Of a DNA stretch of 64,000 bases, positions 8,192 through 18,220 are shown piece after piece. The stretch's first letter is position 1. Each line of letters begins with the position of its first letter. A program made the translations under genes and the position numbers. The DNA comes from Promethearchaeota archaeon (GTDB lineage Archaea; Asgardarchaeota; Lokiarchaeia; Sigynarchaeales; SOKP01): the NCBI GenBank assembly GCA_004524515.1, contig SDNV01000002.1:7473-71472 (forward strand), written 5' to 3'. Under the pieces are notes generated by a model that saw only the letters and a program-made list of their open reading frames with translations, did no database searches and was not told the origin of the DNA.

Positions 8192-9946
8192 ATGGTTAAA
8201 ATGGAAGAAAACATTATTCAAGAAGCTTTAGAATTGGTGCGACATGCTATGTCGCTAGTTGACTTAAAGTTATATGATGAAGCGATTCGAATTTTACGCC
8301 AAGCCACAAGATTATATGAACAAACGAATTTGGAAGAAGAAAAAAATGCGTTAAGAAAAAAAATTGCTGAAATTTATACTTTAAAAGAGACAGCTTTAGA
8401 GGAAGATGATGTTAAATCTGATACGGAGCAAATCTTGGCAGGAGAAATTACCCCCAAAAATCAGGTGGAAGTAGAAGTAAATACCCCTGAAGAAGAAAAG
8501 GAAATTATAAGAGAAAAATCAGATATTTCCCCAGAAGCGTTGATGCAAGCAGCAGAAGAATTAATTGCGCAAAATCAATTCGAAGAAGCGCTAGATAAAT
8601 ATGAAGAGGCACTCAAGTTGCTAAATATGAGTAATAGAAGTTCTGATGTCGATAATGTATATAAGTTAATTGAAGAATGCTATGTTCTTAAAGCAAAATT
8701 TCTTAAACAGTCAAAAGAAGAGAAAATTGTAGAGGAAGATTATATAGATTCAAAGGAGATGGTACAATCTCGGGATTTAGTCGAAGAAAAAATAATAATA
8801 TCAGAAACTGACAAACCAAAAATCGAAACTGATAAATTAAAAGCTGTCGAGGAGAAATATAAACGAGATTTTGAAGATGAGGAATTGCAAAGAAAAATTA
8901 CTTCTATGGTTGATACTGCAGAGAAAATGGCTAGAGAATATGAATCAATTAAGCTAAAATCTTTGAAAGATGGATATTTTGAAGATCCATGCATATACCC
9001 GGACGTAATAGCAATATATAATGACGCGTATAATTTACTAGTTGAACGGGGTTGGGTTGACCAAGCGAAAATTTATGCCAATCAAATTTCAATATATAAG
9101 GACAAATTAGAGAAAGATATCAAATTACGTGAAATTGAAGCTATGAAAGCTCAAAGGGATAAAGAGTTTGAATCCTTAATGAAATCTGATAAAGGTACTA
9201 GAACTATAGAAACAGGAACAGAAAAATTAAAATTTATGGAAGAAAAGTTAAAGAAAGACATAGAGGATGAAAATTTTCAAAATTTTATTGTAAAGACGGT
9301 TGCTGACGCAGAAAAACTAGTTCGAGACTATGAATTAGAAATAAAAAAAGGAAATTTTCAGGAAACTTGTCCTTATCAACAAGTAATAGACACATATACT
9401 AAAATTCGACAAAACTTAATAGACAGAGGATGGATGGATCAGTTAGATATCTACACTAATCAAATAAGGATTTATAATTCAAAGCTGGAACAAGACAAAA
9501 AATTGCGTGAAATTGAAGCTCAAAAAAAAGAAAAAGATAAAGCTTACTTAGATTCTCTAAAAATATCACAGCAGGATAAGGGTGATGATGAAAAATTGAA
9601 AGCCCTCGATACGAAGATATTAAGTAAATATAAGGAAGAAATTGAAGAGGTAAAATTTCAAAATATAATTACTTCTTTAGTTGAAGAAGCTGATAAAATG
9701 GATAGAGACTATGATAGTAAGAAAAAAAGAGCTATAAAAGAAAAAAATCTACTCGATTTAGAATCTCCTTATCTTAAGATTATCGAAATTTATGAAAAAA
9801 TTAGAGATATGCTACTCCAAAAAGGTTGGCAAAAGCAGGCAGCTATTTATAGCAGCCAAATACAGGTTTATCAAGAAAAATTCGAACGTGATAAAATTCT
9901 TCGAGAAATTGAAGCTCATAAATTGGGAAAAGAGCTTAAATTTTAA
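8192..9946 (+). CDS. Helical-repeat (TPR-like plus YxQIxxY module) protein, 584 residues
   Basis: The N-terminal part has two TPR/MIT-like hairpins (LYDEAIRILRQA near residue 30 and FEEALDKYEEAL near 130) separated by an acidic linker. Three copies of a long helical module follow, with anchors at 8921, 9311 and 9692 (127-130 residues apart). Each module reads roughly AExxxRxYE, then PYxxxIxxY, then GWxxQAxxYxxQIxxY, and ends in DKxLREIEA. The protein is rich in Lys and Glu and has no membrane segment, so it is probably a cytosolic scaffold. It shares its module with the 1907-residue protein downstream, and the two likely work together. The family is not known to me. ATG 8201 is an alternative start. 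Confidence 0.75.
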   Translation: MVKMEENIIQEALELVRHAMSLVDLKLYDEAIRILRQATRLYEQTNLEEEKNALRKKIAEIYTLKETALEEDDVKSDTEQILAGEITPKNQVEVEVNTPEEEKEIIREKSDISPEALMQAAEELIAQNQFEEALDKYEEALKLLNMSNRSSDVDNVYKLIEECYVLKAKFLKQSKEEKIVEEDYIDSKEMVQSRDLVEEKIIISETDKPKIETDKLKAVEEKYKRDFEDEELQRKITSMVDTAEKMAREYESIKLKSLKDGYFEDPCIYPDVIAIYNDAYNLLVERGWVDQAKIYANQISIYKDKLEKDIKLREIEAMKAQRDKEFESLMKSDKGTRTIETGTEKLKFMEEKLKKDIEDENFQNFIVKTVADAEKLVRDYELEIKKGNFQETCPYQQVIDTYTKIRQNLIDRGWMDQLDIYTNQIRIYNSKLEQDKKLREIEAQKKEKDKAYLDSLKISQQDKGDDEKLKALDTKILSKYKEEIEEVKFQNIITSLVEEADKMDRDYDSKKKRAIKEKNLLDLESPYLKIIEIYEKIRDMLLQKGWQKQAAIYSSQIQVYQEKFERDKILREIEAHKLGKELKF

Positions 9947-10244
9947 GTTTTACTGAATATCGGATATACTTTTATTAATTATTTGATACTTTTAAAATAT
10001 ACAAATCGAATTGATAAATTAGACTTGAATTAGATTAGGAGTTAATTTTATATTAACTAAATTTTCTCTAGTTTCTAAATGAAAATTCTATTTAGTGATT
10101 TTTATCATAAAAATCTATATAAAAAATCACGAGATTAAATAGAAGCCTAATGGAAATATAAAGGAAATAGAACCCTAGAGAATTTTTAAGAATTGCTAAA
10201 ACATTATATAATAATAAAGTGTTTTTAAAAATAGTTGAGTTAAT

Positions 10245-13200
10245 ATGGACGAAGACAATCAGAAAGAAGAACGGAAAGATTCTGAATCTATTCGAGAAAC
10301 TGAAATAAAAAAACTAAAATCAGTAGAAGATCGTATTAAAAAGGAGTTCGAAGAGGAAAAATTCCAGGAAGAAATCACTAAACAGGTCTCAGAAGCTGAG
10401 AAAATGATCCGAGCTTATGAGTTAGAAATTAAGAAAGGAAATTTTGAAGCCGAACCCCCTTACCAAGATGTTATAAATATTTATACCGAAATTAAGCAAC
10501 AATTTATAGAGCGAGGGTGGAAAGATCAAGCTATGATTTACCAAAATCAAATAAAACTTCTTCAAGATAAAATCATTCAAGACAAAAGATTACGTGAAAT
10601 TGAAGACGAAAAAAGAGAGAAAGACAAAGCTTATTTGGATTCCCTTAAAATTAAAAAACAAGAGTCTATTGATGTAAAAAAGCTTAAAGCTACAGAAGAG
10701 AAATATAAAAAAGAATTTGAAGATGCAGAACTACAAAAACAAATTGATGAGAGAATCACTGAGGCAGAGAAAATGATCCGAGCTTATGAGTTAGAAATTA
10801 AGAAAGGAAATTTTGAAGTTGAACCCCCCTATCAAGATGTAATAGAGATTTATACCGAAATTAAGCAGCAGCTTATAGAGCAAGGGTGGAAAGATCAAGC
10901 TATGATTTACCAAAATCAAATAAAACATCTTCAAGATAAAATCATTCAAGACAAAAAATTACGTGAAATAGAAACCCAAAAAGGAGAAAATTATAAAGAA
11001 TACCAAGAATCATTAAAAGCTAGACACAAGGGAAAGCTAAATGTTGAGAGAATGAAAGCTGTTGAGGATCGTATGAAAAAAGAATTTGAAGACACAGAAC
11101 TACAAAAACAAATTGATGAGAGAGTTACTGAGGCAGAAAAAATGATCCGAGCTTATGAATTAGAAATTAAGAAAGGAAATTTTGAAGCCGAACCACCCTA
11201 TCAAGCTATAATAGAGATTTATACCGAAATTAAGCAGCAGCTTATAGAGCAAGGGTGGAAAGATCAAGCTATGATTTACCAAAATCAAATAAAGTTACTT
11301 CAAGATAAAATCATTCAAGATAACAAATTACGTGAAATAGAAGGCCAGAAAAAAGAGAAAGATGCTGCATACATTAAATCTATGAAGTTAAGTGAGCGAA
11401 AACGATCTGATTACAAAAAATTGAAAGCAGCAGATGATAAAATAAAAAGAGAATTGGAAAATGAAATTTTTGAGAAAGAAATAGAAAAAGAAATTTCAGA
11501 GGCAAATAAATTATTAAGAACTTATGAATATGAGATTAAGAAAGGAAATTTCGAGATTGATCCACCATTTCTTAAAATTATAGAAACTTATGAAGAAATC
11601 AGAAAACGATTATTAGAAAAAAATTGGATTGATCAGGCAGAAATTTATCTTAATCAAATTAAATTACTTAAAGAAAAAAGTGAAAAAGATAAAATTTTAA
11701 GAGAGATTGAAGCTCGCAAAATTGAACAAGAAGAAAGCTATTTGGAATCAATGAAATTAAGTGAACTTAAGACTTCTGAGTATAAAAAATTATTAGCTGC
11801 TCAAGAAAGGATCAAGAAGGGAGCCGAAGATGATGCTTTTCAGAAAGAAATTAATAGTAAATCCTCCCAGGCAGAAAAAATGGTTAGATCCTATGAGAAA
11901 GAGATCAAGCATGGTAATTTCGATGTAGAACCCCCATATCAGAAAGTGATAGAAATATATGAAGAAATTAGAGAGCAACTATTAAATAGAGATTGGAAAG
12001 AACAAGCAATGATATATCTTAATCAAATTAACTTGATAAGGGAAAAAGCCGAAAATGATAAATCATTACGTAATAGAGAGGAACAGAAATCACAAACGAA
12101 ACTTGAATATGAACAATTAATAAAAGTTAGAGAAGAGGACAGCCAAGTAAAGAAAAAAGTGAAAAAAGCAGAAAAAATGAAAGAAATCGAATTGAAACGT
12201 AGTAAAGAATTAGAAGATGAATTGTTTCAAAAAGAAATTACCACTATGGTTTATAAAGCCGAAGAATTATCAAGGAAGTATGAATTTGCGATTCGTCAGG
12301 GAAAATTTGAGGAGGTCTGTCCGTATCAAAAAATAATAGATATTTATACGGAGGCAAAAGATAAATTAGTTAAAAAAGGCTGGTCTGAACAAGCACTGAA
12401 CTATACTAAACAAATCAATCTTTATATAGGGAAATTAGAGAAAGATAAGAAATTGCGAAAAATTGAAGCTCAAAAAGCTTTAAAACAAAAAGATTATGAA
12501 GAATCAATAAAAATCAAAAAAGATGACAAACAATTAAAAGCAGAATTAGAGAAATTAAAAACAGCAGAAGAACAATATCAAAAAGAGCTTGAAGAGGTGA
12601 ATTTTGAGAATCAAATTTCAAAGATGGTCCATAAAGCAGAAGAAATGGCAAGAAAATATGAATTTGCGATTCGTCAAGGAAAATTTGAGGAGGTCTGTCC
12701 GTATCAAGAAATAATCAATATTTATACTGAGGCAAAAGCAAAATTGGACGAGAAAGGTTGGGTTGACCAGGCAAATATGTATTCAAGACAAATCAATTTT
12801 TATAAAGAAAAACTAGAAAACGATAAAAAACTTCGAGAAATTGAGGCCCAAAAAGCTCAAAAACAAAAAGAATTTGAAAAGATCATTAAGGCAAAAAAAG
12901 AAGATAAACAATTAGAGAAAGATATAGAAAAACTAAAAATCGTTGAAGATCAATATAAAAGGGAACTTGAGGACGAAAATTTCGAAAATGAAATCTCAAC
13001 TATGGTGGATGATGCTGATAGAATGGCAAGGAAATATGAAATCGCTCTTAGAAAGGGAAAATTCGAAGAATCATGTCCTTATCCTGTAATTATAGAAATT
13101 TATGATCAAGTAAGAAATAAGTTAATAGATAGGGGATGGAATGATGAGGCCACTATTTACAAAAAACAAGTTGATTTATATCAAGAGAAATTAGAACAAG

Positions 13201-15968
13201 ATAAAAAATTACGTGAAATTGAGGAATTAAAAGCTAAAAAACAAAAAGAGTTTGAAGAGCAATATTTAACGATTAAAGAACACGAATTAGAAACAGCCGC
13301 ACAAAGAGTAAAAGTATTTGAAGAAAAATATGTAATTAGTGCTGAAGAGGAAAAGTTTGAAAGAGAAATTAGTGAAATGGTTAACAATGCAGAAGAAATG
13401 GCCAGAAAATATGAATATGCTATTCGAAAAGGAAATTTTGAGGAAACATGTCCTTATCCTGAAATTATCGATATCTATTCAGATATTTACCAACGTCTTA
13501 AAGAAAAGCGATGGATAGACCAGGCTCTGCTATACAGTAATCAAATTAAAGTATACCAAGAGAAATTAGAAAAGGATAAGAAACTACGTGAGTTTGAGGC
13601 TCAAAAAGAAGTTAAAAGAAAAAAAATGGAAGAGTTATTAAGAACTAAAGTATCAAGGGAAGTTGATATAGAAAAAATACAAGAATTAGAAGCTAAAAAG
13701 ACTGAACGGGAACGAAAATTAAATGAAGGGTTCGAACTGATTGATAGAGCAGAAAATTTTGTTAAGGAATATGAATTAAAACTGAAGTTAGAAAAAGGAA
13801 TTTTACTTGATGAAAGTCCATATGATAAGGCTATTACTTTGTATAGACAAGCAAGAAAAATATTTCAAGAGAATGAATGGAATAATGAGGCGGATCAATT
13901 AATCAATACTATAAATTTCTATAAAGAAAAACAACAAAAAGATGATAAATTACGTGAATTAGAAAGAAGTAAATTAGAAAGAGAAAAGATAAAAGTCAGT
14001 TATATTCAACCAAAAGTTGATAGAAAACTATTAGAAAGAAAGAAGAAAGCATTAGAACTCGAGGAACAAAAAAGAATGCAAGAAGAATTATCTAATGATG
14101 CCTTTCGAATTATTGACGAAGCAGAGCGATTAGCTAAAAGATATGAATTAGATTTAAAAGAGGGTAGCTTTCCTGATTGCCCTTATGACCGGATTATAAC
14201 TATGTATCGCAATGCTCGCAGTATTTTTGAAGAAATTGGTTGGGAAGACCAAGCTATGAGTATAATAGATACTCTAAATTATTATAAAGAAAAAGCGGAA
14301 GCTGACACAAAATTACGGGCCTTAGAGGCTAAAAAAATTGAGGAACAAAAAAAGGAAGAAGAAGAGCAACAAAGAATCCTTATGAGAATAAGAGAGAAAC
14401 AATTAAAGGAACAAAAATTAAGACAAGAAACTCTTTTATTAAAAAGTGAAAAGGAAAGGGAATTAGAAAAGAAGAAATTTAAGGCTTATAATTTTATGGA
14501 TCAAGCAAAAAGACAATTAGAACTCGATAATTATGACTTAGCTATTGACTTATATAAGAAAAGTGAAATTATTTTTAGAGAGATAGGGTGGATGGAAGGA
14601 ATAAAAATGGTTAAAGATTCTATAGTTTTAATAAGTAAACAAAAACAAGAGTCTGAACTGAGAAAAAGATTACTTAAAGAAGAGGAGGCCGAGAAATTAC
14701 GCATAGAAAGAGAGTTGGAAGAAGAAATAACTAAAAGTAAGGAGTTAGAGAGGCTTCAACAGGAACTTAAGAGAGAGGAAATGTTAAAGTTGCAAAGACA
14801 AAAAGAAAAGGAGAATCAAGCTTCAGAAAGAGCTTATAGTCTACTTGAGGAGGGTACAAAACTATTAGAGAAGAAAAAATTTAAGGAAGCATATGATTGC
14901 TATATAACTGCTCAAGATATTTTTAAGGAACTTGATTGGTTTCACGAGGTAAATCGAATAAATAACGATTTATTAGTCAATCTTCAGGTAGAAGAGACTA
15001 AACAGAAGAGATTTGAAGAATATAAGATGAAAAAGTTAGAAGAAAAACAAGAGCTCAAGGAGTTATTATTAGAGGTCGAGACACAAAGAAAAGAAATTGA
15101 AGAAGCCAAAATAAAAGAAAAACGAGAACGATTAATTAAATTACAAGTATCTGATAAACTTAAAGATAGAATTGAGGAAGGTTTAGAACGAGCAAATATT
15201 GAAATAAAAACGGGTAGATATAATAAAGGGGTTCTAAAATTAAAAGAAATTATTAAAATGATGGAAAAGGTAGGATGGGATAAGGAAATCATAGAAATTA
15301 ATAATCAGATCCATGTAATGAAAAATAAAAGTCATGTACCTATTATAGCATTTGAAGATATTGGTAAGGATGAAAATATAGATAAATTTAAATCAGCTTA
15401 TACTGCATTAGATAAAGCACATGTTTCCATACTTAAAAATCGACTAATGAAAGCTATATCAGAATTAAATGAAGCGAAATTTAACTTGGAAGGAACTAAA
15501 ATTGGAATAAAATATAATAGAGAAATTGAAGATAAACTAAACGAATTAAAGAAGGTTATTGATGAGAAAAAGAAACCCAAGGAAGTATTAGAGATTGAAG
15601 GGATAGAGATTGAAGAGGGCAAACCTTTAGAATTATCATCAGAACTAGCATATGAATATATGGATAAATGTAAAAAAGAGGAACGTCGAAATAATTTTAA
15701 TAAAGCAATCGAGTTAGCCAATATAGCAAAAGAAATTTTTGTTAAACTAGGACCTGAATGGGCACGTGAGATAATGTCGATTACAAGATACATTAGCACC
15801 TTAGAAAATAAGCAAATTGCTAGAGAGGAATCATTTAAACGTAGAAAAGATGAATTAGAAATTAAAGAGAGTTCCTTAAAAGAAGAAGAAGAAGAATTTA
15901 AGAGGAGAATCGCTGCTAGAAGGGAAGAAAGAAAGAAAAGAATTAAAAAATTAATCAAAAAAGACTAA
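10245..15968 (+). CDS. Giant helical-repeat/coiled-coil protein, 1907 residues
   Basis: The protein consists almost wholly of the same module as its upstream neighbour. Twelve anchors (AEKMIRAYE and its variants) occur at 10398, 10767, 11136, 11505, 11874, 12261, 12639, 13017, 13392, 13752, 14124 and 14508, a period of 120-129 residues. Each module contains a PYxxIIxIY helix, a GWxxQAxxYxxQI helix and the DKKLREIEAQK linker. Units toward the C-terminus lose parts and pass into plain charged coiled coil, with further GW/EW remnants near 14930, 15270 and 15750. There are no membrane segments, cysteine clusters or enzyme motifs. An elongated rod or scaffold is the simplest reading; the modules recall TPR/MIT hairpins. 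The 298-base gap upstream suggests its own promoter. Confidence 0.8.
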   Translation: MDEDNQKEERKDSESIRETEIKKLKSVEDRIKKEFEEEKFQEEITKQVSEAEKMIRAYELEIKKGNFEAEPPYQDVINIYTEIKQQFIERGWKDQAMIYQNQIKLLQDKIIQDKRLREIEDEKREKDKAYLDSLKIKKQESIDVKKLKATEEKYKKEFEDAELQKQIDERITEAEKMIRAYELEIKKGNFEVEPPYQDVIEIYTEIKQQLIEQGWKDQAMIYQNQIKHLQDKIIQDKKLREIETQKGENYKEYQESLKARHKGKLNVERMKAVEDRMKKEFEDTELQKQIDERVTEAEKMIRAYELEIKKGNFEAEPPYQAIIEIYTEIKQQLIEQGWKDQAMIYQNQIKLLQDKIIQDNKLREIEGQKKEKDAAYIKSMKLSERKRSDYKKLKAADDKIKRELENEIFEKEIEKEISEANKLLRTYEYEIKKGNFEIDPPFLKIIETYEEIRKRLLEKNWIDQAEIYLNQIKLLKEKSEKDKILREIEARKIEQEESYLESMKLSELKTSEYKKLLAAQERIKKGAEDDAFQKEINSKSSQAEKMVRSYEKEIKHGNFDVEPPYQKVIEIYEEIREQLLNRDWKEQAMIYLNQINLIREKAENDKSLRNREEQKSQTKLEYEQLIKVREEDSQVKKKVKKAEKMKEIELKRSKELEDELFQKEITTMVYKAEELSRKYEFAIRQGKFEEVCPYQKIIDIYTEAKDKLVKKGWSEQALNYTKQINLYIGKLEKDKKLRKIEAQKALKQKDYEESIKIKKDDKQLKAELEKLKTAEEQYQKELEEVNFENQISKMVHKAEEMARKYEFAIRQGKFEEVCPYQEIINIYTEAKAKLDEKGWVDQANMYSRQINFYKEKLENDKKLREIEAQKAQKQKEFEKIIKAKKEDKQLEKDIEKLKIVEDQYKRELEDENFENEISTMVDDADRMARKYEIALRKGKFEESCPYPVIIEIYDQVRNKLIDRGWNDEATIYKKQVDLYQEKLEQDKKLREIEELKAKKQKEFEEQYLTIKEHELETAAQRVKVFEEKYVISAEEEKFEREISEMVNNAEEMARKYEYAIRKGNFEETCPYPEIIDIYSDIYQRLKEKRWIDQALLYSNQIKVYQEKLEKDKKLREFEAQKEVKRKKMEELLRTKVSREVDIEKIQELEAKKTERERKLNEGFELIDRAENFVKEYELKLKLEKGILLDESPYDKAITLYRQARKIFQENEWNNEADQLINTINFYKEKQQKDDKLRELERSKLEREKIKVSYIQPKVDRKLLERKKKALELEEQKRMQEELSNDAFRIIDEAERLAKRYELDLKEGSFPDCPYDRIITMYRNARSIFEEIGWEDQAMSIIDTLNYYKEKAEADTKLRALEAKKIEEQKKEEEEQQRILMRIREKQLKEQKLRQETLLLKSEKERELEKKKFKAYNFMDQAKRQLELDNYDLAIDLYKKSEIIFREIGWMEGIKMVKDSIVLISKQKQESELRKRLLKEEEAEKLRIERELEEEITKSKELERLQQELKREEMLKLQRQKEKENQASERAYSLLEEGTKLLEKKKFKEAYDCYITAQDIFKELDWFHEVNRINNDLLVNLQVEETKQKRFEEYKMKKLEEKQELKELLLEVETQRKEIEEAKIKEKRERLIKLQVSDKLKDRIEEGLERANIEIKTGRYNKGVLKLKEIIKMMEKVGWDKEIIEINNQIHVMKNKSHVPIIAFEDIGKDENIDKFKSAYTALDKAHVSILKNRLMKAISELNEAKFNLEGTKIGIKYNREIEDKLNELKKVIDEKKKPKEVLEIEGIEIEEGKPLELSSELAYEYMDKCKKEERRNNFNKAIELANIAKEIFVKLGPEWAREIMSITRYISTLENKQIAREESFKRRKDELEIKESSLKEEEEEFKRRIAARREERKKRIKKLIKKD
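10398..11504 (+). repeat. Three 369-base in-frame tandem repeats
   Basis: Units start at 10398, 10767 and 11136, exactly 369 bases (123 codons) apart. Long stretches are identical at the nucleotide level, for example around the GGGTGGAAAGATCAAGC segment in all three. Later modules keep the protein pattern but not the DNA sequence, so these three look recently duplicated or homogenised by gene conversion. Confidence 0.8.
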
Positions 15969-16077
15969 TAAATTTATTTTGTGATAATAAAAAAAAATTA
16001 ACCTAAATTAACTTTTTAAATCTTTATTTTAGTTTTGTAAAAAAATTTCATATAAAAAATAAATAAAAAAAAGATTT

Positions 16078-16746
16078 TTACCAAATTTCGAATTTTTCAT
16101 CTAATTTTGTTTTATACACTATTAAATAGGGTATAATTAAATCTAATGCTCCTTGATAGGCATTTACTACAATCGCAAAAATAATAATAAGCATCCAAGC
16201 TTCTATACCAACCGGAGTTTCTGCCCACTCAAATAAATTGGCAAAAAACATAAAGAAAATAACATTTGCGATTATCATTATTATAATTCTAGTAATAAGA
16301 GCTAATATTCCCGTAAAAGCGAAATTCTTAGGATCCTTAAGTTTAGGGCTATTCAATTCCCCCTCTTTCCTTTTGAATAATTTTAATACTAAACTTGGTA
16401 TAATTACAAGAGGGATTGTTGCACTAAATTTAAATAAGGGTCCTATTCCGGTAGGATCAAATAGAAGCAATCCGAAAGCGCCAATAATACAGCATAATAT
16501 GCCCGCAACTGGACCGAAAATCAAGAAACACGTCATCCAAATTATGGAAACAGGGTCAAAAATAGCCATACCCCAACCGGGGATTCTTGGAATTACTGGT
16601 GTTGTTAACGCCGACACTACTATAGATAATGCACCAAAAATAGCAGCTCCTGCTATTTGTATGGTTCTCAAAGATTTTTGCGCTATAAATGTTTCCTTTT
16701 CTTTTATATCTCTAGTGCTTCTATCTATTTCTTTAGATTCTGACAT
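16078..16746 (-). CDS. ECF-transporter S-component-like membrane protein
   Basis: About 222 residues with five to six membrane helices. The segment from AGAAIFGALS through a long hydrophilic-tipped loop to FDPVSIIWMTCFLIFGP and GAFGLLLFDP looks like the substrate-binding (S) subunits of energy-coupling factor transporters, which capture vitamins or metals for a shared ATPase module. The substrate cannot be read. The ATG at 16746 is preferred; an upstream TTG at 16758 adds four residues. No EcfA or EcfT gene is nearby. Unusual inverted repeats precede the gene. Confidence 0.6.
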   Translation of the reverse strand: MSESKEIDRSTRDIKEKETFIAQKSLRTIQIAGAAIFGALSIVVSALTTPVIPRIPGWGMAIFDPVSIIWMTCFLIFGPVAGILCCIIGAFGLLLFDPTGIGPLFKFSATIPLVIIPSLVLKLFKRKEGELNSPKLKDPKNFAFTGILALITRIIIMIIANVIFFMFFANLFEWAETPVGIEAWMLIIIFAIVVNAYQGALDLIIPYLIVYKTKLDEKFEIW

Positions 16747-16757
16747 TTTTTTAATCA

Positions 16758-16807
16758 ACTTAATTTTGAGTAAAATATCTTGATTAGTTGAGATATCGGA
16801 ATATCTC
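16758..16807 (-). promoter_or_regulatory. Operator-like elements just upstream of ECF-S-like gene
   Basis: ACTTAATTTTGAGT (16758-16771) differs at one base from the arm of a long inverted repeat 230 bases upstream. Next to it, GAGATAT and ATATCTC form a perfect inverted repeat around CGGA (16790-16807). Their position over the promoter of the gene starting at 16746 suggests transcriptional control; the regulator is unknown. Confidence 0.4.
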
Positions 16808-16996
16808 TCTATTTATAATAGTTTCGAAAAGAATTTCATTTTTATCTAAATACTCAATTTATTCAATTAATTAAAAAATAATATTATATTTGATAATATT
16901 GATAAAACTCATCAAGATTTCTTTATTTTTATGAGGAAAACTTAATCTTTAATAAAAAAAGGCTAACATTTTTTAAAATTAATTTTATTATATTCA

Positions 16997-17026
16997 ACTC
17001 AATTTTGAGTCCACTCAAAATTGAGA
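16997..17026. promoter_or_regulatory. Long near-perfect inverted repeat
   Basis: ACTCAATTTTGAGT is followed after two bases (CC) by ACTCAAAATTGAGA, giving 13 of 14 paired positions. It sits in the 380-base space between two minus-strand genes, beyond the stop of the VTT protein and upstream of the ECF-S-like gene. It could be an operator or a transcript-end hairpin. The rest of this intergenic space holds no credible gene. Confidence 0.5.
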
Positions 17027-17127
17027 TTATCAATATCTTTATCTCTAATTAGATTAATACAAATGTATAAATTTAAATCTTTAAAGAAAGAGAAAAAACA
17101 AATATTGATGAATATTAAAAAAAAATT

Positions 17128-17937
17128 TTATTCTTTGATATCTGGCTCAATTTTTGGTTTAACTTCTGGCTCCACTGATTTTTCATTTGGTTCAAACTTT
17201 TTAGGCATAATTTTAGCCATCACGGCAATTAATACCCACATAAGATAGAGTAATAAGATTCCAAGAACCCACTCATAGTTTCCTTGTCCACCTCCCTCAG
17301 CATAAACCAGTTCGATGGTAAAAATACCAGCGAGTGCAAATATCATCATCATTATGAATCTTCCAATAAACATATAAAAAACCGTTTTCTTAATATCATA
17401 TTCAACCATTCCTAAGGGGACCATAAGTAAAGCATCAGGCAGAGGTGTTATTCCGAATACCACAATTACCGCAGGAATTGCTTTTGGTCGACTTAAGATA
17501 ATTTGACTCCATCTGTTTTGTATTTCCGGATCTTCTTTACTTAAAACATAATTAGCTCCTCTTCCTATAAGGTAATCAATAAAATCTCCTACTGTAACCG
17601 CGATTGTAGCAAATAATACAAGAAGTAGGATATATCCCCATGCGGACAATCCATAGGTTTTTATCCAGACAGCAGAAAATAATGAAATGGGCAGAGAATA
17701 AGGAATTGGAAATGGGACAAGAGCTCCTAAAAAACACACGAGCATACTGAATCCAACCGCGATCCAAAAAGGCACTTTATCTAATTCACTCGTTTCAAAA
17801 AAATTTTTTACTGATAAAGTTTGACCGAAATCCGGATTTAAGGCAGCTAAGATTGCCAATATGGTAATTATTACCAACAAAACAATAAGGAAGATATCAA
17901 TTTTTTTTAAAGATTTTATTCTATCTTTCATAAGCAT
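17128..17937 (-). CDS. VTT/DedA-like (SNARE-associated type) membrane protein
   Basis: About 269 residues with one N-terminal helix (IDIFLIVLLVIITILAIL) and then five or six more. The loop pattern LGALVPFPIPYSLP, the VGDFIDYLIGRGA segment and the later FGITPLPDALLMVPLG resemble the two re-entrant loops of the VTT/DedA fold, whose members move or scramble lipids or ions. The C-terminal tail is polar, proline/lysine/glutamate-rich (EPEVKPKIEPDIKE). Starts at ATG 17937 or 17931 are both possible. The specific function is not assignable. Confidence 0.65.
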   Translation of the reverse strand: MLMKDRIKSLKKIDIFLIVLLVIITILAILAALNPDFGQTLSVKNFFETSELDKVPFWIAVGFSMLVCFLGALVPFPIPYSLPISLFSAVWIKTYGLSAWGYILLLVLFATIAVTVGDFIDYLIGRGANYVLSKEDPEIQNRWSQIILSRPKAIPAVIVVFGITPLPDALLMVPLGMVEYDIKKTVFYMFIGRFIMMMIFALAGIFTIELVYAEGGGQGNYEWVLGILLLYLMWVLIAVMAKIMPKKFEPNEKSVEPEVKPKIEPDIKE

Positions 17938-18220
17938 CAAAAAAAATTATCGATTAATTAGCTATTTTTTAATACCAACTAATTAGAATTTATCTGGTTG
18001 TTAAACTAATATCTTTTTTATATTTATTTTTTTACTTTTTAATATCAACAAAATTTTATATTTATTAGATGAGGAACGATTCAATCTTAAGAAGTAATTG
18101 TTCTCATATTCTGAAAAAATTTAGAAAAAAATAGATTTAAAACGAATAAATTTATGATATATTAAACAAAAAATAGCCTCAATTAACTTAAAGAAACTAT
18201 TTTGGGGATGTTTTAAAAAA

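Noticed and set aside
15398..15958. Minus-strand open frame of 186 codons rich in Ser and Phe
   Set aside because: It mirrors the Lys/Glu-rich coiled coil of the 1907-residue protein; antisense of AAA/GAA codons gives such Phe/Ser/Leu sequences.
16238..16783. Long plus-strand open frame of 181 codons
   Set aside because: It is antisense to the ECF-S-like membrane gene, whose helices and start are convincing; the plus-strand translation shows no domain.
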